Source of the DNA: Bryoerythrophyllum caledonicum | Taxonomy: Eukaryota > Streptophyta > Bryopsida > Pottiales > Pottiaceae | Assembly: GCA_963971425.1 (NCBI GenBank) | Contig: OZ020518.1 | Location: 9,093,989 to 9,157,988, forward strand | Direction of reading: 5' to 3' | Length of the DNA: 64,000 bases | Shown here: positions 16,221-29,592 of the stretch, one piece after another | Position numbering within the stretch: the stretch's first letter is position 1 | Layout: the number at the start of each line of letters is the position of its first letter | Notes under the pieces: generated by a model | Told to the model about the DNA's origin: nothing | Databases searched by the model: none | The model's input: the letters and a program-made list of their open reading frames with translations, nothing else | Translations under genes and position numbers: made by a program

Positions 16221-18109
16221 GTTGCTCATGGTGATAGAAAAAGAGAGAAAAGAGCAAGGAAATTAGTACATAAAATTAGTAATTAGTGGTGAGGAAAATC
16301 ACTACTAATATACTAATTTAGAGATGTAAGGACTAATGAGTGCTAATTTTCCAATTTTAAATTAAAAATAAAAATAAAAGGAAAAATAAAATGTGAAGAA
16401 CATGTATACTTGATCCATGTCAAGTAGAAAGTATAAAGACTTTGAAGAAAAAAAATAAAAAAATCTAAAGTTTTTAAAGAAGAAATGAAGTTGAAAAAGA
16501 AAATTTAAAAAAATAAAAAATGACTATGAAGGAGACTTAAAGAAAAAGAAAAAATAAAGAGTTGAAGATAAAAAGAGGAAATCAAAGTGAAAGATTTAAA
16601 AGAAATAACTTTTAAAAATGAAGTTTGAAGACATGGAAAGTCAACAATCCTTAGGAGAATAAGAAAACAAAGATTAAAATTAAATGGAGACATTGAAGAT
16701 TAAAAGTACGAGATGGAATGCGAAAAAATGAAGTTTCAAAAACAAAGGTTGTTGAATGTCGACGAGTGCGTCTCCAAGCAAAGAGGAGGGCTATATAGAG
16801 CCAAAATGTTAAAATTAGCTTTTTTCCAAGTTTTATGGCCTAAAGGATTGAAAATCACCTAAAAGTAGTTTGTAATAGTAAAAATTAAGTTGAACCTTTA
16901 AAATTAATAAAAAGGTCAAAATATCTTTTTAAAACTAGAACTAGTATGAAAGGAATATTAGAAAAGACTTGTGGAAAAGTCACACCCTTTAATTAGATGA
17001 GAGGATTTTAAGATGTAATGAACAGATAGAAGGAGACATAGAAAAATCTTTTAAAGAGTTGTGGCTCTTCATAGTTTTAGAATAAGAAAATATGAATTCA
17101 TTTAGAATTCACCACATTTTTGAGTAATAGAATGTGTGTCCTAGCTATGTTGAAAGCTAGTATTTGTAAGATTGAATGCTTATAAGTAATCTAAGCTTGA
17201 GTGAAAAGTTAGACTTACCTCTTGAAGATTTATCTTGAATTTTATTGTAATTGTTCTTACCACATTGACAAAGCAATTATGAGTTCTAGCTTGGAGCTAG
17301 AAAAGAATTTCTTGCAAATGGCTGTAAGATTATTGAATTAATAAATATTATTGTGTAAATTGTGTTATGTGCTATTGATTGAGAAACTTCAGGCATGAGA
17401 TTGTGTAAAGTTATTCTTAACATTGAAGAAAGTGGAAAATATTGAAAATTATAATTTCATAAATTGGTGAATCAATTTAAGAATTAATGTTGTACTTATT
17501 GAATAAGTGCCATTGAAGGATAATAAAGTGTACATTTATAAATTAAATATACTTTTGATTAAGAAGTTTCATAAAAATAATTGAATTGAATTTAAGAATT
17601 CATGTATTCAAAATTAATTGATTAAAATCATTGAATTAATTGCACTAAAGAAAATAGAGTTATCATAATGAGAATTAGCAATTACTTTGAGATAAGACTT
17701 TTTTTTGTCAAATCGTAAATGTGATTAAAAGCAATATTCAAAGAAGGAAACTTTGAATTAACTTCTAACAAATGGAATTGTTTAAGTTAATGTGTGTGAT
17801 TGTTGAGCCACTTGAAGCTTAAAAGTATTAGTGGACGGACGTGATAAAAGAAGGATTCTAAATTGCTTGAGGTAATTTGTGAATTAACTAACCAACAAAC
17901 AAATAATGAAGGAACAAAGCAATGAGCTATACTATTGGACAAGTTCCATTAGCCAAGCAAGGTTTAGTTAGAGGTTGGGCACACACGTAAGAAAGACAAA
18001 GAGCAAGGCTATTTGTCGCAATTACCCTTCATGTTGGGTTAACATTGAAAAAATTGAGTGGTTTAATGTGTGACTCATTAAACATCAACTTAAAGAATTA
18101 AGTAGAAAT
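16221..18109. other. AT/purine-rich non-coding stretch
   Basis: A-rich on the + strand, particularly 16,350-16,700, with no supported gene. Frames are short and low in complexity. It could be an old leader or intergenic part of the coding-like block that follows, but nothing shows this directly. Confidence 0.4.
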
Positions 18110-19080
18110 AAGTGTGGAAGTGTACATGGGAGACTTTACTAGTATAGTATGTCGTTCCCGTGGGAGAGTTTAAATGTTTCAAACTTTTATGGCATCCATC
18201 AATGTTAGAAAAGGGTAAGGGAAAAATTGACATACAAAAGCTAGAAAGAGCGGAGCGTTACATGAAAAGGATAGTAAGAAGGGAGAGACCTATATTGTTA
18301 GCAATAAATCCAACCTTTAATAATACACCTTCACCTATACATTCAGAGGTTAGGTTGCCAAAAGAAAATTTAGAATTCTTTTAGCAAGACACAAAAGTTC
18401 AATCACTTCCTAATTTACTCAAATTAAGTTTAAGAACTAAAGGGCTTGTTTCAAAAGGTTTTACAATAAGGATAAGGAAAAAAGGAAAACACTACATTTC
18501 ACAATCAGGTAACTCTAGTCCAAAGAAGTTGAGACTATAAACCTTGAGTGATCAATCTAGTTCAAAGTCTAGTTCGCTTAGAATTAAGGAGAGAAGATAT
18601 ACGTCGGATAGCAGTTTAATAATTCAACCTAATGAAGAAGAACAATCCTTCAAAACTCCATTAGCAACTATATCCACAACTCAAAGTGTTTTAGAGGCTG
18701 GTAGTTCTTTCCATCAAACTGAGTTTAAGACTCCATATCCAGAATCCTCTAACCAAAGTTAGGTTTTAGAATTTTAGAAGAACTAAGGGATATTCCCAAC
18801 TTTACTAATGAGAAAGCAATTACTTCTTTAGAAAGGTTCATTCAAGAAGTACAAACACAAAGTGTTGAAAGCTCTATTCAATTCGATGAAAAAGGAGAAG
18901 AAATTCCGTTAGAGTATAGTAGATGTTTTTAAACACTCTGTTGAACCAACAACATTAGATTTTTATGCACAAGATGTGGTAGATCAATCAAGTTTAGACG
19001 GAGAAGAAGTACAGTCCAGTAGTTTAAAAGAATCACTTTTCATCTTGGATAAACATTAAAATTTCCAATCCTTTAACAGT
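18110..19080 (+). pseudogene. Weathered coding-like stretch of unknown origin
   Basis: Frames in this kilobase have protein-like composition: charged and Ser/Thr/Pro-rich segments such as RRERPILLAINPTFN and SSSKSSSLRIKERR. They lack the chance-like Ile/Leu/Phe/Asn skew of the surroundings. The stretch is broken in several places. I do not recognise a domain. A retroelement or virus-derived polyprotein region is possible, so it is treated here as a fossil. Confidence 0.3.
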
Positions 19081-19429
19081 GTAGATTGTTTAACCCAAAA
19101 ATCTTTAAATGAATGCATTATAGCTTTAAGTTTTGTTATAAAAGACATATTTTAAGCGATAATTAGAGATTAAATACTTAAAACTAGACGCTAGACCATC
19201 CTGGGAATGTATGTAGAATTAAGAGTGAAGCTTGGGTGTTTTGCGAGTGTGGATTTTAAGGTTTATAGACACGCATACATTTCTTTCCTTGTGATTTTAC
19301 AAATATCTATTTCCTATGGTAGGAGCCTTTACTCTCTATGTGGCCATTGAACCCTAGGGGGAGTCGGAGGATGTTTTTAAATATAAGCCGGTACTTCAGA
19401 TTTTGGAATAAATCAATTTCCTTTCATAT
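19081..19429. other. Non-coding stretch
   Basis: No supported feature. Confidence 0.4.
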
Positions 19430-19935
19430 CTGTGCAGTAGAGTGTCCTTTAGAAGAGCTTGGTGGACCAGGTTTTGTTATTTATTTTGGATTCACGGTTT
19501 AAAGATTAGTACCATTCTAGTAAAGAATGGGGAGGTTTGAAGTTTCACTAGCTCAATTTTTTTTGCTATATGTTTCCATCAACATTGAGATTTTCCATAC
19601 ATATACAGTATATTGCCTTCCTTGAAGTCAAAGATCTAAACCAAAGTCAAACATTTTCACACAATCGAACACACATGGGAAAGAAACATTAACTTTGGTA
19701 CACACCACATTGAGAATATGAGATCTTCATCTCTTCCACTTTTTGTTTTTTTACAAAAATATATCGTGAAACCCCAATTGTGAACCGTTTGGATTTTCAT
19801 TATAAAGCACACTGAGTTCACAAAATATCAAAATGTATAATGGCAATTTTTCAACCTTCACATCTTCTACAATTGTTTTATTTACGCTACACCCCTTTTC
19901 TACCCCTACAAATTAGTTCATTGGCAACTATTATC
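19430..19935 (+). repeat. R1 dispersed repeat, copy D (partial)
   Basis: Contains TTGGATTCACGGTT, an AACATTGAGATTTTCCATAC box, AGTCAAACATTTTCACAC, TTGGATTTTCATTATAAAGC and CTACACCCCTTTTCTACC in the R1 order, then stops before the terminal segment. Confidence 0.6.
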
Positions 19936-21400
19936 ATGCTTAATCCCTACATGCCCAAGTGTACCTAGTGGGCGTGAACTCGTTTAGTTTGAGTCTTTGA
20001 CCGCAATTCTCTTGTATTTCCTATGGTCAAATTCTGAAAATTTTGACCTCATAACTCACATAAGTTTACAAGGAGATCCTACGGTTACATTTTCATCAAC
20101 GGTCATCTTCGCAGTCTTCAAATTTATTTTACACATATTCGTAGTTGCAAATTTGAAGTGTTTCATGAGGAAAAATACCTTGGGCGCTTAGGGCCCTCAA
20201 GGTTTAAAAAATAGGCATTTATGTTTTAAATTGCACATATTCCTTTCCACATTTGAAAAATTCAAACGTTGTATATATCCATGTGCTGTAGGTTTCTGAT
20301 TATCCTATTAAGAAAATCTCTTAATACTCACATAGGGAAAAAATAAATTCGTGACCCATGGGCCAAATATATATTGTACCCAATGGACATGTTGGCTTCC
20401 ACTCACACAATTCTATTCTATTGCATTTGTTTAAAAAAAAATCCCACATTCTATGTTATAATATATAATAAATATCAAATATATGTAAAATTAATATAGC
20501 ATGTATAAAATCCACGTATGTATGCAATGGATCTCATTATTTGATTTTATTTTCATACTTTGTTTGAAACGATTATTTAGAGATTGGAAGTGCAAAGTTT
20601 GCAAATGACTCATCCACGAATTGCGAACTTTATTCCTTCATAACATCAAACGTTATTTGTGTTCTATTTAGTTGCTGTAAGACCTCTTTATGTTTCTTCC
20701 CCTATATTATTTTTGGACACAAATGATGGCAAACTGCCAATCATGTACTATAGGAGGGAAAAGAAGGAGAGCAATCCCCGAGAGGCCGGCCCTCTGCAAT
20801 GTTCTTATTTCTAGGAGAAGCATTGAAAACTTAAAAGTAATATTCTGTTCATTATATTTTTCCGCAAATATAGGATACTCGAAATGGAATGTCCATGTGC
20901 ATGCGCAGGATCTTAAGGAGATGAGCATCAAATCGGAAAGACATTTTTCTGGGCCACAATTAATGTGCCTGAATTTCCACATTTAGACTGCATGTGTGAT
21001 GTTCTTGAACTCGGATATGAAAGTTGCAAAACATCTCTCAGCCTGCGTATCTGGGTTGGAAAGAGGTTCAAAGACATTGGCATGGAGGAGAGACTGGAGG
21101 AAAGGAGAATCGCTCATGTTTGGAGCCATGATGGCTGTTGCAAATCGTCGAGTTAGTATTCCTCCGAAAGACAGTCAATTGTCAATAAATGCTTCCAAGA
21201 TAAACCGCTCCGTTGTCGTTCCCGCAGAGACCTATTGTTTCTTTCTCATTAAACTACAAAATCTAAACTACCAAACACTACTCGAGAAGATAGTTTTCCT
21301 ACTCATTCCTTTGCTCAATATCTAGATCCTTCCGGATTCTGGAATTCTTACAATAGCTTCCAAAACTAATTTTCGGGCAGCTAGAAGGGAATTTTATTTA
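19936..21400. other. Non-coding stretch with unrecognised short ORFs
   Basis: Overlapping frames on both strands at 20,690-20,990 and one at 20,996-21,325 (+) have no domain I recognise. Nothing else supported. Confidence 0.35.
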
Positions 21401-23170
21401 TCTCTGTTCCTCCTTAGAGAGTCTTCCGAGTGGTTTAAATGAATGACCGGAAGGCCACTGATCTTGTTTGTGTAAGTGGCCGGATTTTTCGCTGTCTTGT
21501 GACTTAAAGTGGCTAGACACACACTGCCTCGTAACTTAAGGTGGCTAGACACCCACTCTCCCTACTCTTCTAACCGGTGGATGATTGTTGCTACTGGACC
21601 CACACTCTCACAACATCCGGATGGTTATCCGGACGCGGTCATGCAGAGACGAGTACGGACTACAACGACATTCCGGTCAGTACTATGGTGGTTCTATTGA
21701 GTGAGCCTTACAGTTTGCAAGAGGATTTCCTTCTAGACATACACATCAGGCTTTTTTCCTATTGTGGGGGGAGATTCCGGCCTCAACCGGAATCCGGGTT
21801 CACATGGAGCTTCCGTGCCCTATAGAGTACCAGGCACACCTTTGCAATACGTTCTTCCCCTACTAGCTACCTCCGGGCCTTGGAGAATATTAGGGCTCTC
21901 TCTAAGCTCTTTTCATGCTCTTCCGGGCGTTCTTCTAATGCAAGTTTCAACCGGTTACCTCCAAAACAAATTCTCTAACACTCCTCACAAAGAATTTAAT
22001 CACCACACTAAAACCTCAATGGATCCGTTCTTCACAAAAAAACACTCAATACCACAAGTTTGAGATAAACAACATGACGGTATGTTGAAAACGTTCTTAG
22101 TGAGAGAAACAAGATTTTGGATCTAAGATCTGGATTTATCGCTCCTAAATCTTGAAGTATTTATGAAATTTCTTAGTCTAGGATTTGGTAGTCAGGTGCA
22201 ATTCGGAGCCCCATCGTTACTTGCTCTTAAACATAAGTAATTAAGAATTTCCTAATGCTAAGCCTAAATCTAACTAGGGGGTGTCTAGGCAATTCCTCCA
22301 CCACTACCCTTTCAGTGTCCGTTCCCCTAGGCGCTGCATCCGGCCGTTGGCTCTGAGAGCTGTTGGTGGCGACTTCGTCATCGAAACTGCCTTTGTTGGT
22401 GAGTCCACCGCCATCCCAACAAGTCTTCCGAAGAAGTCGCAGAAGCTCGCAGTTGGGCTAGGAGGATCCTCCAACAAGCGTCTTCCTATTGACGGCGTAG
22501 TCTTCCGGCGGCTGGCAGTCGGTGAGGTAGGCGTAAGCCAGAAGACAGGAGGAGTCCTCAGAGAGAGTCCTTTTGGAAGCATCTTCTCCAGTTTGAGGAT
22601 TCCCGTACTAGGCAAGGTGTAGTTACTCCAACTCATCGAAGAGACAAGTTCCAGAGTTGTCATAACCTCCTTATGCTTTCTGGAGCTCTCCGGATGTACT
22701 TCTAAAGGCCTTACCATGTCTGGAGTGGTCGTGACCCGCATTGGGGTAGTCATGTCGTTCGGTGCTTGGGTACCCCGATTCTCCGGTCCTTCCGGAGACA
22801 TGTTCCCAACCAGTTCTTGCCTTCGGACCCAAGTCTTCTCCATCTTCCGGCTGTGATTGTGGAGGAACCGGATGATCAGCACCCGGTTCAACTTATCTTC
22901 CTTCTCCAATCGCTCCGTGAAGATCAGAATTCGGTTGACGGTGTCGACCGGAAAGTCAAGCGCCGTCCGGACTTGTGCCAAAGCCTAAGCCGAGGCATTT
23001 GCCCGATCCTCTGCCTCCTTACGCATTGCCTACGCTTCAGCCAATGCTGTCTCCATTTGGTCCAGCTGTTCCTGGAGCTTGACTCGACTCCGAATGATCG
23101 CAGCTTGTTGGTCTTCCATTGTCTATAGCCGGAACGTGTTGTGCTTGAGCTCCGCGATCCGGGGATAGAC
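21400..23170 (-). mobile_element. Retroelement-like fossil with a coiled-coil ORF
   Basis: A CCGG-rich block unlike its AT-rich surroundings. On the minus strand between about 22,300 and 23,170 the frames encode Gln/Glu/Leu-rich heptad-like sequence (for example LQEQLDQMETALAEA), followed by Pro/Ser/Thr-rich sequence. This layout resembles accessory ORFs of plant LTR retroelements. The block at 60.0-62.3 kb has the same composition and layout. It is broken, with a few interruptions. The left part (21.4-22.3 kb) is non-coding and could be LTR or UTR. Family not determined. Confidence 0.35.
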
Positions 23171-25736
23171 AAAAGAGGAATGCCTTGAGAAGTACAAGGA
23201 ATTCAAGGCCCTTGCAGAGAAGCAATCGGAGCACAAGATCAAGATGTTTTGGTCGGAAAATGGTAGGGAGTTCATATATAAAGGCTTTCAAAGTTTCTTG
23301 AAGAAGCATGGCATTGAGAGACACATGTCAACACCTTACATGGTGGAGCAAAATGGAGTCGCATATTCCATAGTAGAAATGGCGAGGAGCATAATCCATG
23401 CACAACGCCTAAAACTTGAATGTTGGGCGGAAGCGGTGGTCAATGTGGTCTACATCTGCAATCAATGTCCAATGAGGGTTCTTGTCATCATCACACCCCA
23501 AGAATCTTGGAGTGGCCACAAGCCATGCATTGCGCATATGCGCGTGTTTGGATGCATTTCATATGCAATGGTGCCGGATACAAAGAGGGGTAAGCTTGAT
23601 GCAAAAGGCACAAAGTGTTTGTTTCTTGGCTATTGTGAGGACACTAAGGCATATCGGCTCATGTGCATTGAGATGAAGAACATCATTAAGAGCCGTGATG
23701 TAGTATTTGTTGAAGATACTACTAGTATTGGTGATGTTTTGGAGATGAGTCCAAGTGGGAGAATCGAGACCCCTAATTTGGTGGACAAATCTTTCAAACC
23801 ACCACCTTTGAGCAATCGCGATGGCAATACCAAAAAAGATGAGAGATTAGATGCCGAAGAAGAAGGTGTAGCTTCTTCATCAAGACCTTGACCAAGCGAT
23901 GAAGACTTGGGGAACTTACAAGAGCTGCGGTATCCAAGAAGAGAGCGTCGCCTGCCCAACAAATGGTAGAAGAGCCACATTTTGCCTCAACATGAGATAG
24001 AGCGTCATTGGAGGATCCTTTAAACATATGTGAGGCTATGCAATCAAAGGATGCGAGCAAGTGGGAGTCGGCCACGCAAGAGGAGTACGACTCGCTTATG
24101 GCAAATGGCACGTGGGAGTTGGATCTTCTTCCAAAGGATCGCAAAAGCATTGGATGCAAGTCGGTGTTCCGTACAAAGAAGGATGCTTTGAGTCGAGTGG
24201 TGCGCGACAAAGCAAGATTAGTTGTCAAAGGGTATTCTTAAGTTGGGGGAGTGGACTTTCTTGAGACGTTTGCTCCCGTTGCCAAGTTCACTACCATTCG
24301 GTGCATTCTTGTACTTGGGGTGGCCTCGGACTTGGAGATGTACCAAAGGGATGTGAAGACTGTATTCTAGAACGGTGAGTTGAAGGAGGACATTTAGATA
24401 GATCAATCGCAAGGTTTTGAACAAGAAGACTTGATCATCTTGTGTGCAAGCTCAAAAAGTCATTGTATGGACTAAAGCTATCACAAAGAGCATGGTACCA
24501 ACGCATTGATGCTTTCTTCACCAAGTAAGGTTTTACAAAGAGCCAAGCCGACCATTCCTTGTATATGAAGCAAGCGGGTGAGTCCTTGTTGATAGTCCTC
24601 ATGTATGTAGATGACTTGATCATCTTGGCTAGCCTTTTGGCTAAGTTGGCGTGGCTCAAAGTTAAGATCAACCCGGAGTTTGAGATGAACGATCTTGGTG
24701 TCAAAGTTAAAGTATTGTCTTCGTGTGGAATTTGTGAGAGACTACAAGGCAAGCACCATCACCATGAGCCAAAAGAAATACGTTAAAGAGGTGCTCAAGC
24801 GCTTCAACATGGAGGAGTGCAAGCCCATTGATACTCATTTTAATGTGAATGCCTAGTTGTTGAAGCTTTCGGAAAAATAATTTGAGGCAATTCAAGGTGA
24901 GATGGAAGGCGTGCCAGATAAAAGTGGAGTTGGATCATTGATATATGCCAAGGTAGGCACATGGCCTGATGTTGCATCCGCGGTGAGCAAGGCAAACCAA
25001 TTCATGTCTAGGACTGGTCGGACACATTGGAGTGCCTTGAAGCGCATCATGCGGTACTTGCAAGGTATTATAGACTACAAATTGTGCCTTTGTGGTAAGG
25101 ACATTCCTTTGAGGGAGTTTTGTAATGCAGATTGGGCCGGAGATGCGAACAAGCATCGTTTGACAACGAGGTATGTGTTATTTGTTGGAGTTCATGCCAT
25201 CTCGTGGAATTACAAGAGGCAACCAACCATTGCCTTGTCCACAACGAAGGCGGAGTACACACCACTCATGCATAAAACACATTGATGTGCAACATCACTT
25301 CATTCGCAAGAAGTTAGAGAGTGGCAAGATAAGCTTGAAGTATTGTCTAACGGAAGACATGGTGGCGGATGTGTTGACAAAAGCACTTGCAAAATAACGG
25401 CATCAAAGGTTAGCAAAGGCGATGGAATTGCGAAAAGGTAACTACTCGCAAAGTGGGAGTGTTAGAGATTAGAATAACTTGTTGTTATTATGATATCATA
25501 AATAGTTGAGGTATATTTAGAAAGGAAAGTAAAGGGGAGAAAATAGAGAGGTGAAACAAACTTGAAGTAGTCCCATATGTATTGGCAAAGGTTGTTATCA
25601 ATTGGTACTATAAATGAAGGTCTTCAAAAGAAGGCCATATCTCACTCCAAGCATTGTTTGTAACACTTTATGAATTTCATCTGCTTGTGCAATCATTTCT
25701 CTACTTCTTTTGAACCTCAAGAACAAGTATATGACA
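23171..25736 (+). mobile_element. Ty1/copia LTR retrotransposon fossil, 5'-truncated
   Basis: Parts in order: integrase core (about 23,190-23,760, with STPYMVEQNGV and FGCISYAMVP), linker, reverse transcriptase (about 24,000-24,860, with WESATQEEYDSLMANGTWEL and VLMYVDDLIIL), RNase H (about 24,930-25,290, with NADWAGDANKHR and LSTTKAEY), then ADVLTKALAK. A purine tract precedes the 3' LTR. Gag, protease, primer site and 5' LTR are missing; the left edge abuts the CCGG-rich block at about 23,170. The copy is clearly dead, with on the order of six to ten breaks. Integrase, RT and RNase H order identifies Ty1/copia. Confidence 0.9.
25460..25736 (+). repeat. 3' LTR of the copia fossil
   Basis: Starts TGTTAGAGATT directly after the purine tract AAAGTGGGAG. 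A TATA-like box (CTATAAATGA) lies at about 25,608. The right edge is placed near ...TATATGACA (25,725-25,736) and is approximate because no 5' LTR survives for comparison. Confidence 0.65.
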
Positions 25737-26206
25737 TTTTCCAGATATACTTATTATGAGAGTTCTTGGAAGTTAAATACTTCAAAAAAATTGGAATACA
25801 TTCACGCCACAATGTATTCATATATTGAAATTCAAATTTCTAGATCGGAATCTTATTTTCACTTTTAATTCTAAAAACAAGATATTTCTTTAGGGCTCCT
25901 AAAATAGGGATTACTATTGATTCTTGCTTTGATTTCTTCTCCAATCAAACAAATCATGCATAGATCCATCTTAAAACATATATTTTTTTTAAAAGAAAAA
26001 CCCTTTTTCCATTATTTTGAACGAAATGAAGTTTTTTTTGCCTAAAAATGTATACTCTTAGGTTTATTTTTTTGGCCCAAAAGTGAGTAATCCTAGTTGA
26101 CTTCTACCGTAATGTTGGTGTAGGTTTACTATACCGCCGTTGCATTGTTTATTGAAGATCAACTTAATATTTTTTGGTCATTTTTGCCAATAGATATGTT
26201 TGTTGA
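25737..26206. other. AT-rich non-coding stretch
   Basis: Between the copia LTR and the next LTR element. It may be the left part of the Helitron remnant that the LTR element interrupts, but I cannot find Helitron coding sequence here. Confidence 0.35.
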
Positions 26207-26211
26207 TCACC

Positions 26212-26759
26212 TGTTAAGCGGAGAACCAGGATTAGCTGACTCGGGTAGTATTTTTCTTTTTTGAAGCCGGTTGAGTTTTTGGGCTCTCTAGTGGATAAAC
26301 CTGACCAGATGGATGATTTCCTTCCTGGACAGTGTTTCATCCACTGGGCTGGCCGGATGAAACTTAGCTAGGCGGATGATTTCCGTCCTGACCAGTTTCA
26401 TCTGTCAATTGGATGAACCTGGGCAACTGGATGACTTCCATCCAGCCCAGTGTTCATCCGCCGGATGACTTCCATTAGGGTTTGGTGTACATGGAGGGGG
26501 AGCTTGGAGCTCTCTCTCTTTCTCTCTCTCTCTCACTTGGAACTTAGAGTTAGAGCTTAGACACAATTAGGGTTGCAAGAGTTTAGAGGTTCTTGAGGTT
26601 ACATTGAGTGGAAAAGACTTTGCCATGTAAAAACTATGACCTAGCCAATAAAATCCGACGTGATTTGAGGTTTTATGAGGAGTTTTGAGCAAATCAGGGT
26701 TTCTTAGGGTTTCTAGGGTTTATGTGAAAGTGAGTTTGTAGGTCAATCTCCCTTTAACA
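26212..26759 (+). repeat. 5' LTR of the gene-less LTR element
   Basis: 548 bp. The left half contains about three imperfect copies of a GGATGATTTCC..TTTCATCC unit. A CT-rich microsatellite precedes the right third. Confidence 0.9.
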
Positions 26760-27040
26760 TTGGCGACCATGCACAAGTTCGAATCATGTGGCTCTTGCTA
26801 CAAGGAGGCAACTAGGGTTTGAAGCTTTGAGATCTAGATCTAGGGTTTTGGAAGCTTGTTTGTGAAAATTTTGGTTGTTTTTGGATTGCATCCTAGGTTT
26901 AGAGTGTATCTCTACTCATTGCACTACTAGGGTTTTGTGGGTTTTTGCAAAAACCCCAACATTTGTATTTTTTGAGAAAATGCAAAATTAGGGTTTCTGG
27001 AGGTCTGAGAGCCGGCAGCCAGCAGTCTTGGACTAGTCCT

Positions 27041-27200
27041 AGCCGCAGTCCAGGCCAGGTCCAGGCCCAATCTCAGCCGCAGTCCAGGCCAGGTCTCGGC
27101 AGCAACCCAAGACCAGTCCCAGCCGCAGTTCAGGCCAGGTCCAGGCAACAGCCCAGGACCAGTCCCAGCCGCAGTCCAGGCCAGGTCTAGGCAGCAGTCC
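27041..27200. repeat. Tandem array of CAGCCGCAGTCCAGGCCAGG units
   Basis: About four degenerate copies spaced roughly 45-55 bp, inside the gene-less LTR element. The open frames across it follow from the repeat. Confidence 0.75.
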
Positions 27201-27589
27201 AGCCCGCCCCGGTGCCCACGAGCAGGAGACAAAGGTAACTAGGAGCTGGAGCAGGCTGGGCAGCTGTTCCTTGGAGGCCAGTAATAGCCGGCAGCCTACA
27301 ACAAATCCCCAGGAAAGTTTTTCCCCTTCCCATTTTGAATTTTGGATTTTTAAAATTTTTGCTCCTGGTTACACCTTAGCAATTTGTGTGGATGTTTAGC
27401 GGAACTTTCTAGACGTTTAGCGGAGCTTTCTAGACGTTTAGCGGCACTTTCAGAGGTAGTTTTAGCGGCAGTTTTCCCGGCTGTTTTAAAGGTAGTTTTG
27501 GAGGCAGTTTTTGAAGCCATTTTCGAGGCACATGTAGAGACAGTTTTAGAGGTAGTTTTCGAGGTAGTTTGGCCTGCAGCGAACCTAGA

Positions 27590-28310
27590 GAGTCGAGACC
27601 CGGAGGCTTCCAGCTGCAGCCAGCCCGGAGTTCCAACCCCGCCATCTAATCACTTCTAGTGACACCCGGCGACCCGGAGGCTTCAAGCTGCAGCCAGCCC
27701 GGAGTCCCAACCCGGCCATCTGATCACTTCTAGTGACACCCGACGACCCGGAGGCTTCAAGCTGCAGCCAGCCCGGAGTCCCAATCCGGACATCCGAGCA
27801 CTTCCGGTGACACCCGGAGAGTCGAGACGTGGAGGCTTCCAGCTGCAGCCAGCCCGGAGTCCCAACCTGGCCATCTGATCACTTCTACTGACACCCGGCG
27901 ACCTGGAGGCTTCTAGCTGCAGCCAGCCCGGAGTCCCGACCCGGCCATCCGATTATTTCCAGTGACACCCGGAGACTAGGAGACCTCCCAGCTGAAATCA
28001 ACCCAGAGTTCCAACCCGGACATCCAAGCACTTCCGGTGACACCCGGAGGGCTTCCAGCTGCCGCCAACCCGGAGTCCCAACCCGGACATACAATCATTA
28101 GCAATGACACTCGGAGACCCGGAGGCCTTTCAGCTGCATTCCACCTGGAGTCCCAACTTGGACATCCGATCACTTTCGGTGACACCCGGAGACTCGACGA
28201 CACTCAAAGGTCAGAGGCCTTTAAGCTCCAACTCAACCCGGAGGTTCCAGACCGGATACCCGAACATGTTCGATGAACACTAGAGACCCGACAGTCTTCC
28301 AGCTGCAGTC
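27590..28310. repeat. Tandem array, about 74-bp unit, about 9-10 copies
   Basis: Unit landmarks are GACCCGGAGGCTTCCAGCTG, a CAGCCCGGAGTCCCAACCCG box and a TCACTTCYRGTGACACCCGG box. Starts recur at about 27,597, 27,671, 27,745, 27,823, 27,898, 27,974, 28,045, 28,117 and later. The period is not a multiple of three, so the array does not encode a repeated peptide in one frame. Confidence 0.85.
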
Positions 28311-29229
28311 AACACCGACGTACTACCCGGACCAGGGGATTGTTCCACAGTCCACTGTAGAAGGGGGATGGTGCACCCGGACCAGGTAAGTTTCTGGAAA
28401 CACATCTTTCAAGTTAAAAACTAAAAATTAAAAAAGAAATACAAAGGGGAGGGAAATAAAAGAAAAATTTAATTTTTTTAAAAAAAAAACAAGAAAAAAA
28501 AGATTAAAAGATGTTATGTTAGGAGGTAATAATTGCAAAGGAAAATTCCAGCTACAATATGCGGACAATACTCACTAGGCAATGCTTGGACTAGAGGAAT
28601 GCACTGCTAACCGGAAAGGAGGAAAGACAATGGATGGTTGGCGGGATTGCAAGACCAGGGCAGTATATCGGCACCCGGAAAGGGAGGACCACAGGAGGGA
28701 CGGAGGACAAAGGAGATCCCCGATCACTACCCGGGCACCCAGGGAAGACCGGATACTGAAGTACTGGCTAGACAACTCGACTAGGCCAACACCGGAAGTT
28801 AGTCACCGGAAGCAGAAGACAGTTCACTCAGCATGGATGGTGACCAAGGAGGAGGAGGTCTAGAAGATGTAGGGAGTCAATTCCAGCAACCGCGTACAAC
28901 CCGGCTAGTATTGCGGCCAGATAAATTGGAGGTTCACACGGTCATGGGTAGACCACATATTAGCTCCAAGGTGAAGCTTGGAAGTTGGTGTCAAGGCGGA
29001 GATTTTGGGACTTGGACAGGGTATCGGCACCCGGACGGACTGAGGAGAGACGGAGGACGAGGAGATCCACGATCTTTACCCGGCCACGGAGATGGCTTGA
29101 TAACTAGAGCAGCTGGTGAGAAAACACGTTGGGGGCATACTCGAAGGCAACACCAGAAGGAATCATAGATGCCCTTCAACCAAAAAAAAAAAAACATCGG
29201 AGAATAGATGTAGTTTAGAAGGAGGATAA

Positions 29230-29525
29230 TGTTAAGTGGAGAACTAAGATTAGCGGACCCAGGTAGTATTTTTCTTTTTTGAAGCCGGTTGAGTTTTTGG
29301 GCTCTCCAATCGATGAACCTGACCAGGCGGATGATTTCCTTCCTAGACAGTGTTTCATCCACTGGGCTGGCCGGATGAAACCTAGCTAGGCAAATGATTT
29401 CCGTCCTGTCCAGTTTCATCCGTCAGTCGGATGAACCTGGGCAACTAGATGACTTCCATCCAGCCTAGTGTTCATCCGCCGGATGACTTCCATTAGGGTT
29501 TGGTGTACATGGAGGGGGAGCTTGG

Positions 29526-29592
<67 letters not shown>

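Noticed and set aside
28582-29168. ORFs in the right half of the gene-less LTR element
   Set aside because: Basic, repeat-derived peptides with no gag or pol motif; part of the repeat-built interior.
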